DNA from: Gammaproteobacteria bacterium
GTDB taxonomy: Bacteria > Pseudomonadota > Gammaproteobacteria > Pseudomonadales > Azotimanducaceae
Direction of reading: 5' to 3'
Assembly: GCA_012961165.1 (NCBI GenBank)
Contig: DTZW01000125.1
Coordinates: 1-32,610, forward strand
Length of the DNA stretch: 32,610 bases
Part shown: positions 25,082 to 32,610 of the stretch, piece by piece
How the letters are laid out: each line of letters begins with the position of its first letter
Position numbering within the stretch: position 1 is the first letter of the stretch
Notes under the pieces: generated by a model
Told to the model about the DNA's origin: nothing
Database searches by the model: none
What the model saw: the letters and a program-made list of their open reading frames with translations, nothing else
Position numbers and translations under genes: made by a program

Positions 25082-25669
25082 CTAAGGTGTTTCTGAATTG
25101 GAAGTGTTTTGCTGACCTTTATACAATTCAGCTGGGCCACTTTTGAGCACTTCCCAGCCAATCTCGGTCTGGCCCAACTCCGCTGCAATGTAAGCAGAAT
25201 TGCCAGTGATGGTAATGCTAAAGTTCATGGTTCGTTGCACGAGTGCAGCCAGGGCCTGAACGTCGGTCCACTGAAGTCGATAAACCCATAAGTGCAGGTT
25301 GATCAATTTCTTTTCCAATTGACCCCACCATACATCCGATTTTGTATTTAGGCTGTAAATCTTGACGTTCTTCGATGCACGAACCGATTTTTTGATTCGA
25401 TCGAATGACGGTTCACCAATCTCTACCCAAAGACAAAGCTGACCGTCCAGTGTGTGTTGCCAGAGATCAGGCTCATCGGTAGCGCTGACGCCCCTGGTAA
25501 ACTCCAGTTGTTCATGTGCGTCGATGCAGTAGGCCAGGACCCGAGCCATCATTCGTTCAACAGATTCAGAGGGGTGTTGTGCCACAGTCAAATTGAGGGT
25601 CTGGTATTTACTACGTTCCAGATCAGACAGGTCAATGGTCATTTTATAGATCGTTGGTTTTAGCGCCAT
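25082..25669 (-). CDS. yaeQ: YaeQ family protein
   Basis: 195 residues, slightly longer than the usual 180. The family pattern is clear: MALKPTIYKMTIDLSDLER at the start, AQHPSESVERMMARVLAYC, FTRGVSATDEPDLWQHTLDG, LWVEIGEPSFDRIKKSVRAS, and the WW pair in SDVWWGQLEKKL. YaeQ has a PD-(D/E)xK nuclease-like fold. In enterobacteria it was linked to suppression of transcription-antitermination defects, but its molecular role is unresolved. The last 15 residues (GQQNTSNSETP) are poorly conserved. GAGG lies 12 bases before the ATG. A doubtful 69-codon ORF ends 18 bases upstream on the same strand. Confidence 0.93.
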   Translation of the reverse strand: MALKPTIYKMTIDLSDLERSKYQTLNLTVAQHPSESVERMMARVLAYCIDAHEQLEFTRGVSATDEPDLWQHTLDGQLCLWVEIGEPSFDRIKKSVRASKNVKIYSLNTKSDVWWGQLEKKLINLHLWVYRLQWTDVQALAALVQRTMNFSITITGNSAYIAAELGQTEIGWEVLKSGPAELYKGQQNTSNSETP

Positions 25670-25687
25670 GGATGCTGTTCGCCTCGG

Positions 25688-25897
25688 CTAATTATCAAAC
25701 AAGTTTGTCAGTCGTTTCTTAATGTCACTCAACGACTCAAGATATTGGCGCTGATCAGAAAAGATGAACCAGCGCTCGTTACTATAGTTCGCACTACTAT
25801 GATTCTCATTGCAGATCCGGATGGTGGATTCAGTGACAAGGCTAACATCACGCTCAAAGGGGTTAGTCAGGTGGCATAAGTTCGCGGCGATGGACAA
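25688..25897 (-). CDS. Doubtful small ORF upstream of yaeQ
   Basis: 69 codons from a TTG, ending 18 bases before yaeQ. It contains ERDVSLVTESTIRIC and NERWFIFSDQRQYLES, then LSDIKKRLTNLF. The composition is protein-like, but there is no ATG or GTG and no family I recognise. The frame opens just after a TAG at 25922-25924. It may be the end of a broken gene or chance. Only 69 bases separate it from the MATE gene stop. Confidence 0.25.
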   Translation of the reverse strand: MSIAANLCHLTNPFERDVSLVTESTIRICNENHSSANYSNERWFIFSDQRQYLESLSDIKKRLTNLFDN

Positions 25898-25966
25898 TAG
25901 AGACCATTGTCGGGATTGTATCTAATCTTAGCCATCAAGGTTGCCGCGCAGCTCGTAGCGTAACGG

Positions 25967-27322
25967 TTAGCGCTGCCACATCCCCATTTTCAGTGCTCCT
26001 GCAGTGATGACCCCATTTGCGACCATGGCAATGCCGCTGGCCAGATAGACCATATTCAGTGAAGCGTCATATCCGTACAGCAAAACAGCACCACCGCCAA
26101 TCCCGATCATAAGGCGCACTGCGGCTGCGATCAGTGGCCAGGTCATACGACCTGCCCCCTGGGAAGCAAAAAACAGGGACAAGCCGATGCCCTGAAAAGC
26201 AAAAAATGGACCCACATATTGCAGGTAGCCCTTGGCCGAAGCCAGCGTCTGAACGTCGTCGGTAAAGATTGAAGCCCAGGCTTCCGGCCAAAGCGCGACT
26301 GCCAGACCACCGATACCGGTGAAAAAGGCGGCAGTACCTGCGCCAACCCAACCGATATTCACGGCGCGTTGAACCTGACCCGCACCGAGATTGACGCCTA
26401 CCAATGCATTCATTGAAACACCGATGCCGAACACCAGCGGGATAATCAGAAATTCAATGCGAGAACCAATGCCGTAACCGGCGAGAGCGGCTACGCCGAA
26501 TGACCCGACAAAAATATTGAGACCACTGAGTGTGCTGACGGTCAATATGGGAGAGATCGAGGACGGCAGCCCAACGCGAAGTATCGATGCGAACAGGGAA
26601 GGCTCTAACTGCCTGGCCGACCAACGAAGCTTTAAAGGCGACCGGTCTTGCAGTAAACCGCGTACTAACAGGATGTTGCTGAAGGCAGCCACCGCAATCA
26701 CTGAAACCGCTGCGCCAGCAATACCCAGACTGGGTACGCCAAACCAGCCAAGCACCAGCGTCCCGGAAAGTGGAATCTGGATAAAAGCACCAAGAAACAT
26801 CAGCATGGCCGGGAACTTCATGTTTCCCATCCCTCGATAGACAGAATTAAGCAGCGCCATGCTCCAGATCAGCGGACAGCCGCTGAACAGAATGACAGCA
26901 TAAAGGCGAGCCTGTGCCAGCACAGCCGGGTCGTTACTCATCAGGCTGAGCAGGGGTTCGAGTGCAACCAGCACTAATATGAGGAAGCCAAATCCGGCAA
27001 CAAGGGCAATGGCCAGGGCATGCCAGATCAATCGTTCTGCGGTATCTGTGTTATGAGCACCCATGGCCCTGGCAACAGCGCCAGTGACGCCACCACCCAT
27101 CGCGCCATTGGCCAACATCTGCGTCAGCATGAGAAGCGGAAACATTAACGCCATCGCTGCGAGGGATACCTTGCCCAACTGCCCGACGTACCAGACTTCA
27201 GTCATGTTGACCGTTGCCTGCACAAGGAAGGCAGCAGCATTAGGACTCGCCATCTTAAGGAGCAGGGGCAGTAGTGGCGCTGTCAGTAATTGGTTTGTGC
27301 GGTCTGCTGCAGGCGTGCTCAT
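25967..27322 (-). CDS. MATE-family multidrug/metabolite efflux transporter
   Basis: Inner-membrane exporter driven by Na+ or H+, 451 residues with 12 hydrophobic spans in two similar halves, the usual MATE layout. Supporting segments are AAAFLVQATVNMTEVWYVGQ with LGKVSLAAMALMFPLLML (first half, helices 1-2), GGGVTGAVARAMGAHNTDTA (loop 2-3, conserved Gly and Arg), and in the second half GIGVSMNALVGVNLGAGQ with RAVNIGW. The substrate is unknown. Next to the start codon no clear ribosome-binding site is seen. The gene diverges from the plus-strand catabolic operon, and the 73 bases between it and the binding-protein remnant are the shared upstream region. Confidence 0.93.
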   Translation of the reverse strand: MSTPAADRTNQLLTAPLLPLLLKMASPNAAAFLVQATVNMTEVWYVGQLGKVSLAAMALMFPLLMLTQMLANGAMGGGVTGAVARAMGAHNTDTAERLIWHALAIALVAGFGFLILVLVALEPLLSLMSNDPAVLAQARLYAVILFSGCPLIWSMALLNSVYRGMGNMKFPAMLMFLGAFIQIPLSGTLVLGWFGVPSLGIAGAAVSVIAVAAFSNILLVRGLLQDRSPLKLRWSARQLEPSLFASILRVGLPSSISPILTVSTLSGLNIFVGSFGVAALAGYGIGSRIEFLIIPLVFGIGVSMNALVGVNLGAGQVQRAVNIGWVGAGTAAFFTGIGGLAVALWPEAWASIFTDDVQTLASAKGYLQYVGPFFAFQGIGLSLFFASQGAGRMTWPLIAAAVRLMIGIGGGAVLLYGYDASLNMVYLASGIAMVANGVITAGALKMGMWQR

Positions 27323-27395
27323 TGCTTATCAGGTCATTGGGCGAAAGTCGTAGAGTACGCTATAGCACTCGTTGCGCGAGTGTTTTTTCTCTTGA

Positions 27396-27610
27396 TTGCT
27401 GAGCTATTATTCAGGGTTTTCAACTATCGTGGATTTCACTGGCTCCTTAACAAATCGTGGCCAGTCTTACGGCCAGGCGATAATCGATGCATCAAACTGG
27501 ACTAACGAAACTGGCGGTATTAACGGTCGATTGATTGACCTTGATAGCGCTGAAACAGCGTGCCTGGTCAGGCGAGCCATTAATGCCTATCGTTTTGCAG
27601 ACAGCGCTAT
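27396..27610 (+). pseudogene. Remnant of a LivK-type ABC transporter substrate-binding protein
   Basis: The plus-strand frame reads STIVDFTGSLTNRGQSYGQA, then IIDASNWTNETGGINGRLI and DLDSAETACLVRRAINAYRF. This is the beginning of the periplasmic-binding fold of branched-chain-amino-acid-type receptors (LTGPxxxxGxxYxxGxxxAxxxINExGGINGRxIELxxxDxxxxxxxAVxAYxxF). No signal peptide precedes it and the sequence becomes unrelated after about 27600, so only about 65 of some 380 residues remain. It lies just upstream of the GntR-led operon and may be a relic of that operon's uptake system. Confidence 0.65.
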
Positions 27611-27622
27611 ATTGTATACAAT
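27611..27622. promoter_or_regulatory. Perfect palindrome ATTGTATACAAT, candidate GntR/FCD operator
   Basis: A 12-base perfect palindrome lies 59 bases before the GntR gene. FCD-type GntR regulators commonly bind short palindromes of the form TTGT-N-N-ACAA. A second copy with one mismatch lies before the CoA-transferase gene. Its position suits autoregulation. Confidence 0.55.
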
Positions 27623-27681
27623 GCTGATTATCAGCCTTCGCTATCCCAACTATTTACCCGAGGAAGCAATCAACTCAGTCC

Positions 27682-28332
27682 ATGTCTCATGCAGCGGAAC
27701 ACGCCTATCGCACTATTCGAGAGAGCATTCTTTCCGGTGAATTTGCGCCAAACGGTCGCCTCAAAGAGGCAGACCTTGTGGCTCAATGTGGCTTTAGTCG
27801 TACGCCCGTAAGAGAAGCACTGCGGCGCCTCGCTTCAGAGGATTTTGTTTCACTCAATCGAAACCAGGGTGCACAGGTTAAAGCCTGGACAAAGGATGAT
27901 ATTAACGATTTGTTTCAGCTTCGAGCCCTGTTGGAAGGCTATTCTGCAGCGCGAGCGGCCGATTGTATCACCTTGATTCAATTGAATAAACTACGAGAAT
28001 CAATCAAAAATATGGATGATGTCCTCGCCAGTAACGCATCCGCAGATAAAAAGGTTGAGGATTTTTTGATCCACAACAATATTGTCCACACTTCCATTTG
28101 GCAGGCGGCAGGTAGTGAACGCCTTGAATCAATGTTAGGTCGATTAATCGACCAATCGCTGGTGATCAGAACGGCTCGAAAATATTCTCTGGAACGGATA
28201 GCGCAGTCTCACCATCATCACGAAGAACTCCTGAAGTCGCTCACTGCGCATGATGCGCAGTGGTCAGAATCGATCATGCGGTCTCATATCCATGCCGCAA
28301 GAGATGCACTGCTCGTCAACGATGAAAACTAA
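27682..28332 (+). CDS. GntR-family transcriptional regulator, FCD (FadR) subgroup
   Basis: 216 residues. The N-terminal winged helix-turn-helix has AYRTIRESILSGEFAPNGRL, EADLVAQCGFSRTPVREALR and RLASEDFVSLNRNQGAQV. The C-terminal all-helical FCD ligand-binding domain begins near residue 75 (INDLFQLRALLEGYSAA) and carries candidate metal/ligand residues in HNNIVHTSIW, HHHHEELL and MRSHIHAARDAL. Such regulators sense an organic acid or CoA-pathway intermediate and usually repress the adjacent operon. The CoA-transferase gene follows 42 bases later on the same strand. GAGGAAG lies 15 bases before the ATG, a rather long spacing. Confidence 0.92.
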   Translation: MSHAAEHAYRTIRESILSGEFAPNGRLKEADLVAQCGFSRTPVREALRRLASEDFVSLNRNQGAQVKAWTKDDINDLFQLRALLEGYSAARAADCITLIQLNKLRESIKNMDDVLASNASADKKVEDFLIHNNIVHTSIWQAAGSERLESMLGRLIDQSLVIRTARKYSLERIAQSHHHHEELLKSLTAHDAQWSESIMRSHIHAARDALLVNDEN

Positions 28333-28344
28333 ATTGTATGCAAT
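28333..28344. promoter_or_regulatory. Second candidate operator, ATTGTATGCAAT
   Basis: Identical to the palindrome at 27611-27622 except for one base. It begins right after the GntR stop and 30 bases ends before the CoA-transferase ATG, so regulator binding here could control the catabolic genes separately from the regulator gene. Confidence 0.5.
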
Positions 28345-28374
28345 ACCGACCATCAAAGGATTAACAGTAAATCG

Positions 28375-29586
28375 ATGAATACGCCTTTGTCACACATTCG
28401 CTTGCTGGACCTGACACATATGCTATCAGGACCTTACGCGGGCATGATTCTGGCGGACCTCGGTTGTGACACTGTTAAAGTGGAACCGCCTGGGACAGGC
28501 GAAGGTACCCGCCGCCTGTTGGAAGACGACCCGAATAATTCCATTAAAGGGATGGGCGCATATTTTTTCACCCTGAATCGCAACAAGCGAAGTGTGGCCA
28601 TTGATCTCAAATCCGACGAAGGTCGCAAATATTTTTTTGAACTGGTGAAAGTCGCGGATGTTGTCCTGGACAACTTTGCTGCCGGCGTGACCTCAAGACT
28701 TGGCGTCGACCACAAGTCACTGGCCGCCATCAACCCGGGAATCATTTCCTGCACGGTGAGTGGATTCGGTGAAAGCGGTCCAAGTTTCAAGAGGCCCGCG
28801 TTTGACCAAATCGTTCAAGGCCTGGGTGGCGGGATGTCGATAACCGGAAGTGGGCCCGAAGACGCTGTTCGCGCCGGCATTCCCATCGGTGATCTCGCCG
28901 GGGGGATGTTCGCAGTGATGGGAATTCAGGCAGCTCTCTTGTCAAAGGCACAAACCGGCGAGGGACAGCATATCGACATCTCTATGCTTGATTGCCAAAT
29001 TAGCCTTCTGAATTACATGGCCACCATGTATTCCATGTCTGGTGATATCCCGACACCCATCGGAAATTCACATTTTGTTCACACGCCCTACAACACTTTC
29101 AATACCGCAGATGACCAAATAATTATTGCCGTTATCGGCGACAAATTCTGGCCAGCGGTTGTTGAGTTACTGGGCATTGAAGAACTAGATACCCCCAAAT
29201 ATGCCACCGCTAAAGCACGATTGGCAGAAAAGTCTTTTATTGAGGGCAGGATTGGTGACGTACTTATCAAGGAAACAGCAGATCACTGGTTAATGGAACT
29301 GGAAAAGGCTCGAATCCCCTGTGCACGCGTCAACAACCTGGCTCAGGCCCTTTCTGATCCACAGGTACAATTTCGCAACATGGTGGTAGCGCTTGAACAT
29401 CCCGAAGGCGGTACAGCAAACGTGCCAGGTAACCCGATTAAATTTTCAGAAACCAACGATGAAAATTTTACCTCGCCACCCTTGCTGGGTGTTCATACAA
29501 AAGAAGTGTTTCGAGAATGGACTGACATGACTAATGAACAGATAACCGCGGGTATTCAGGCGGGTTCTATCGCGGGAGGTGACTAG
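28375..29586 (+). CDS. Class III (CaiB/BaiF) CoA-transferase
   Basis: Transfers coenzyme A between carboxylic acids, 403 residues, the normal family length. It has the N-terminal segment RLLDLTHMLSGPYAGMILAD with LGCDTVKVEPPGTGEGTRR, the catalytic Asp144 in RPAFDQIVQGLGGGMSITG, the following PIGDLAGGMFAVMGIQAAL, and the C-terminal RIPCARVNNLAQALSDPQV. The acids are not known. Enzymes of this family activate carnitine, formate/oxalate, succinyl donors with benzylsuccinate, mesaconate/citramalate and bile acids. The next gene, a lyase of the HMG-CoA type, starts on the last base of this stop codon (TAGTG), so a CoA-ester made here may be cleaved next. Confidence 0.93.
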   Translation: MNTPLSHIRLLDLTHMLSGPYAGMILADLGCDTVKVEPPGTGEGTRRLLEDDPNNSIKGMGAYFFTLNRNKRSVAIDLKSDEGRKYFFELVKVADVVLDNFAAGVTSRLGVDHKSLAAINPGIISCTVSGFGESGPSFKRPAFDQIVQGLGGGMSITGSGPEDAVRAGIPIGDLAGGMFAVMGIQAALLSKAQTGEGQHIDISMLDCQISLLNYMATMYSMSGDIPTPIGNSHFVHTPYNTFNTADDQIIIAVIGDKFWPAVVELLGIEELDTPKYATAKARLAEKSFIEGRIGDVLIKETADHWLMELEKARIPCARVNNLAQALSDPQVQFRNMVVALEHPEGGTANVPGNPIKFSETNDENFTSPPLLGVHTKEVFREWTDMTNEQITAGIQAGSIAGGD

Positions 29587-30488
29587 TGGAGCAGGTCATC
29601 GTGAATGACGTGGGACCTCGTGATGGTCTGCAGAACGATTCAACTTTGGTCACACCCGAAGATCGCGTGCGGCTCATCAATTCTTTATTGGACGCGGGAG
29701 TCAGGTCAATTGAAGCGGCCAGTTTTGTAAGCCCGAAAGCCGTGCCAAAAATGGCTAACGCAGATCAGGTGTTTGCTGCTCTTAATCAGGAGGCTGCGGA
29801 TTTCAGCGCCCTGGTGCCAAATCTAAAGGGCTACGAGTTAGCAAAAAAGGCAGGTGCAAGAAGTGTTGCGGTTGTTTTATCGGCAACTGAGACCATGAAC
29901 CAGAAAAATATCAATATGAGCCTTGACCAGACAATCTCGGTTTGTAAGGAAATTGTCGCCCAGGCGCTAAGAGATGGTATCACTCCGCGGTCTTATCTCT
30001 CTGTCGCCGTAGAATGTCCTTACGAGGGCATGGTCGAAGAACAGGTTATTGAGGGCCTCAGCGCGATGATGTTTGAAGCCGGGGCCAAGGAAGTGATTGT
30101 CGCAGACACTATTGGCGCTGCTAACCCGGCACAGGTGAAATCGCTCTTTACTCGCCTTGTATCTGCATTTGGGGCAACGACAATATCAGGTCACTTCCAC
30201 GACACGCGTGCAATGGCACTGGCCAATACCTGGCAGGCCCTGGAATGTGGCATTCGAAAATTCGACGCTAGTATCGCCGGTCTGGGTGGATGCCCGTTTG
30301 CGCCTGGCGCCTCGGGTAATCTCGCCACCGAGGACCTGGTCCTTATGCTCAATGATGCGGGCTTCGATACTGGCATCGATCTGAACAAACTGCTCCGATC
30401 AGTTGAACTGACCGGGCAACTCGTGCAACACCCGGTTGGGGGTAGAAGTATGGCTTATCTGAACCGTAGAACCGAAAATCAACAGTGA
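29586..30488 (+). CDS. Hydroxymethylglutaryl-CoA lyase family enzyme
   Basis: Cleaves a 3-hydroxy-3-methylacyl-CoA; the classical reaction turns HMG-CoA into acetyl-CoA and acetoacetate in leucine breakdown. 300 residues forming a TIM barrel. The first strand has NDVGPRDGLQND (metal-binding Asp and catalytic Arg), then AASFVSPKAVPKMANAD. The metal-binding His203 and His205 are in GHFHDTRAMALAN, and the catalytic loop Cys236 is in GLGGCPFAPGASGN. The 31-residue spacing from His205 to Cys236 equals that of the human enzyme. All active-site elements are intact. The GTG start overlaps the CoA-transferase stop by one base. With no other leucine-pathway genes in view, a variant substrate such as citramalyl-CoA or another tertiary hydroxyacyl-CoA is equally possible. 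Confidence 0.92.
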   Translation: MEQVIVNDVGPRDGLQNDSTLVTPEDRVRLINSLLDAGVRSIEAASFVSPKAVPKMANADQVFAALNQEAADFSALVPNLKGYELAKKAGARSVAVVLSATETMNQKNINMSLDQTISVCKEIVAQALRDGITPRSYLSVAVECPYEGMVEEQVIEGLSAMMFEAGAKEVIVADTIGAANPAQVKSLFTRLVSAFGATTISGHFHDTRAMALANTWQALECGIRKFDASIAGLGGCPFAPGASGNLATEDLVLMLNDAGFDTGIDLNKLLRSVELTGQLVQHPVGGRSMAYLNRRTENQQ

Positions 30489-30524
30489 GCGGAGTGAATG
30501 TGAACGTCAAACTGGAAATGACCA

Positions 30525-32600
30525 ATGACTTTTAAGCTAGGTGTAGATGTAGGCGGCACATTTACTGATGCCCTGCTGGTAAATCAGGACTCAAAAGAAA
30601 CTTACACCGCTAAGGTCCCTTCTACACCTGAAGACTCTTCAATAGGGGTCATCAATAGTATTGTCAGGGTATGCGCGTCTGCCGGAATTGAACCGAGTGT
30701 GATAAGCCAGGTGACCCACGGGACGACCGTCGCGACCAACGCAATCCTCACGGGGCGAGGCGCCAAAGTCGGGCTCATCACAACCAGGGGTTATCGACAA
30801 ATTTTGCAGATCGCGCGTTCTTATGTACCCGGCGGACTGGGCGGTTGGGTGGTCTACGACAAATCCGCGCCGCTGGCACCACTGGCATGTACGGCAGAGA
30901 TTCCTGAACGAGTGGCTGCCGACGGATCTATCGTGTCAGCACTCGATGAGGCGGCAACCCGAAATGCCTTGAAACACCTAGGTGAACTCGGCATCGAAGC
31001 ATTAACAGTTTCTTTGATCAACAGTTTTGCCAACCCCGCCCACGAAATAAGAGTGGCTGAAATCGCCAGAGAAATCATGCCCGATATCCCGGTGTCAATT
31101 TCCTCTGCCGTCATACCCGAAATGCAGGAATATGAACGCACCATCACCACCGTCGCAAATTCTTACGTGCGCCCCGTGGTTTCAAGTTACATTAACAATC
31201 TACAAAAAGAACTGGATACCAGGATGGACAGTCCTCATCTCTCCATCCTGCGTTCCGACGGCGGTCTGTCAACGGTAAAAGCTGCTGAACAATTTCCTGT
31301 GAACCTTTTGATGAGTGGACCCGCAGGTGGCGTTACGGGCGCTCTATGGGTTGGAAAACAAACGGGGTACAAGAATCTACTCACGTTTGATATGGGCGGC
31401 ACCTCGACAGATGTTTCTCTTGTTGAAAACTATAAGGCGCTACTGCGGCGCGAAACGACCGTTGGTGATGTTAACGTGCGGGCCAGTTCACTCGACGTGC
31501 GGACCGTGGGTGCCGGGGGCGGCTCCATTGCCTATGTTCCTGAGCTAACAGGTGCTTTAAGAGTGGGGCCAGATTCTGCCGGCGCTGAACCTGGTCCTGC
31601 AGCCTATCTTAAAGGTGGCGAACTACCGACAGTTACCGACGCCAATGTCGTTCTCGGTTACTTACCAGCAGAACAAAAACTCGGCGGCGACATGGCAATT
31701 AGCCGGGAAGCCGCCGAGGCGGCTGTTCAAACCATTGCGGATTCAATGAAATTGACGCTTAAACAGGCTGCCGAAGGTATCGTAAAGATCGTCAATGAAA
31801 ACATGTTTGGCGCGCTGCGGCTCGTTTCTATTGAAAAGGGATACGACCCTCGCAACTTTGCGTTAATCGCATTCGGCGGTGCAGGACCTTTGCATGGCAA
31901 TGCCCTTGGCGCATTAATGCAATCCTGGCCGGTCATTGTCCCTCCTGGTCCAGGCGTGCTTTGTGCCTTCGGAGACGCCACGACGCGAATGCGAGATGAA
32001 GCGTCCAGAACGTTCATCTCCCGGCTCGACCGCACGAAGCCCAGAACCATTGTGGAAGAACTGCTCAAGCTCGAGGAGTCCGCTAAAAACGCATTGTTAG
32101 CGACTGACACAAACCATTCGTCAGATATTTCGAGCAGCGACGTGACATCACAACTGCAGGTTGATTTGCGATACTCCGGCCAGGGCCTTGTGTTGACGAT
32201 CGAAACCAGCCAACAGGAACTGTTGGATCAAGGCTTTGCGGGAATAAGTGAACGTTTCGATGCACTTCACGACCAGTTGTTTACGTTTTCACTGAGTGCA
32301 GAAAAGGAACTCGTTAATCTCCGCGTGGTGGTCGAAGGCCCGGAGTCGGATATTGACGTGATGTCAAAAACACCAGACGGAGGATCCGTCGAAGATGCCG
32401 TTATCGGAGATCACACCATTTACGCAGAGGGCCGGGACCACCCTGCGAAACTCTATGAACGGGCTCGCCTTGGCACCGGTCACCTGATACCTGGTCCTGC
32501 GGTGGTCATGGAAATGGATTCAACGACGTTGATCCTGCCTGGCCATTTTGCACGTGTCGATGAACAGGGAAATCTAATCATCCGACCCAGTGAATCCTGA
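30525..32600 (+). CDS. HyuA-type hydantoinase/oxoprolinase subunit A
   Basis: ATP-dependent subunit of N-methylhydantoinase, 5-oxoprolinase or acetophenone/acetone-carboxylase-like enzymes, 691 residues, typical for stand-alone HyuA. It has the actin/hexokinase-type phosphate loops GVDVGGTFTDALL at the start and DMGGTSTDVSL in the middle, THGTTVATNAIL, SGPAGGVTGALW, GAGGGSIAYV and FGGAGPLHG. It normally works with HyuB. A GAGGAAT lies 1-8 bases past its stop, at the very end of the window, a good ribosome-binding site for a next gene that could be hyuB. It lies 36 bases after the lyase. Either lactam/hydantoin-ring opening or carboxylation of a ketone would fit, and the sequence alone does not decide. 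Confidence 0.92.
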   Translation: MTFKLGVDVGGTFTDALLVNQDSKETYTAKVPSTPEDSSIGVINSIVRVCASAGIEPSVISQVTHGTTVATNAILTGRGAKVGLITTRGYRQILQIARSYVPGGLGGWVVYDKSAPLAPLACTAEIPERVAADGSIVSALDEAATRNALKHLGELGIEALTVSLINSFANPAHEIRVAEIAREIMPDIPVSISSAVIPEMQEYERTITTVANSYVRPVVSSYINNLQKELDTRMDSPHLSILRSDGGLSTVKAAEQFPVNLLMSGPAGGVTGALWVGKQTGYKNLLTFDMGGTSTDVSLVENYKALLRRETTVGDVNVRASSLDVRTVGAGGGSIAYVPELTGALRVGPDSAGAEPGPAAYLKGGELPTVTDANVVLGYLPAEQKLGGDMAISREAAEAAVQTIADSMKLTLKQAAEGIVKIVNENMFGALRLVSIEKGYDPRNFALIAFGGAGPLHGNALGALMQSWPVIVPPGPGVLCAFGDATTRMRDEASRTFISRLDRTKPRTIVEELLKLEESAKNALLATDTNHSSDISSSDVTSQLQVDLRYSGQGLVLTIETSQQELLDQGFAGISERFDALHDQLFTFSLSAEKELVNLRVVVEGPESDIDVMSKTPDGGSVEDAVIGDHTIYAEGRDHPAKLYERARLGTGHLIPGPAVVMEMDSTTLILPGHFARVDEQGNLIIRPSES

Positions 32601-32610
32601 GGAATTAAAG

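Noticed and set aside
28375-32600. Itaconate or leucine pathway as a firm assignment for the operon
   Set aside because: The diagnostic partners (mesaconyl-C4-CoA hydratase, methylcrotonyl-CoA carboxylase, isovaleryl-CoA dehydrogenase) are absent from the window, and HyuA belongs to neither.

Overview
The window looks like chromosomal DNA of a Gammaproteobacterium of moderate GC content. It carries YaeQ, a RAYT-type repetitive element, a TonB-dependent receptor, a heavy-metal RND efflux operon and several acyl-CoA catabolism genes. A marine or other environmental lineage is plausible, but the genus cannot be read from the sequence. No tRNA, rRNA or CRISPR array was seen.

Layout. 0-2.4 kb: a TonB-dependent receptor whose first codons lie before the window. 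2.4-2.9 kb: a decayed REP-associated (RAYT) element between perfect 27-bp inverted repeats. 2.9-8.8 kb (minus strand): a tripartite heavy-metal efflux operon in the order small His/Cys-rich periplasmic protein, outer-membrane channel, adaptor, RND pump. 8.8-12 kb: a graveyard of broken mobile elements (IS481-like, IS256, IS3 and IS110 pieces), a parvulin fragment, and a cassette of very small membrane or secreted ORFs with an internal duplication and its own terminator.

12-19 kb: an accessory metabolic block with a 2-oxoglutarate/Fe(II) oxygenase and a DUF1254/DUF1214 protein on the plus strand, then a sterol-methyltransferase-like enzyme, a classical SDR and a complete copper amine oxidase on the minus strand. 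19-25 kb: an intact NhaC-type antiporter coupled by overlapping codons to two frameshifted pseudogenes (M14 carboxypeptidase and gamma-glutamyltransferase), an SDR lacking its catalytic Tyr, a cytochrome P450 remnant and an acyl-CoA ligase. 25-27.3 kb: YaeQ, a doubtful small ORF and a MATE exporter.

27.4-32.6 kb: a plus-strand catabolic operon of a GntR/FCD regulator, a class III CoA-transferase, an HMG-CoA-lyase-type enzyme and a HyuA-type hydantoinase/oxoprolinase subunit, probably continuing past the window end. A perfect ATTGTATACAAT palindrome lies upstream of the regulator gene and a one-mismatch copy lies upstream of the CoA-transferase gene, suggesting a self-regulated local regulon. 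A substrate-binding-protein remnant just upstream hints at a lost uptake system.

Novelty assessment: most intact genes belong to known families. The best leads are the CoA-transferase/lyase/HyuA operon with its paired operators, the duplicated small-ORF cassette at 10.0-10.7 kb, and the antiporter preserved between two coupled pseudogenes.
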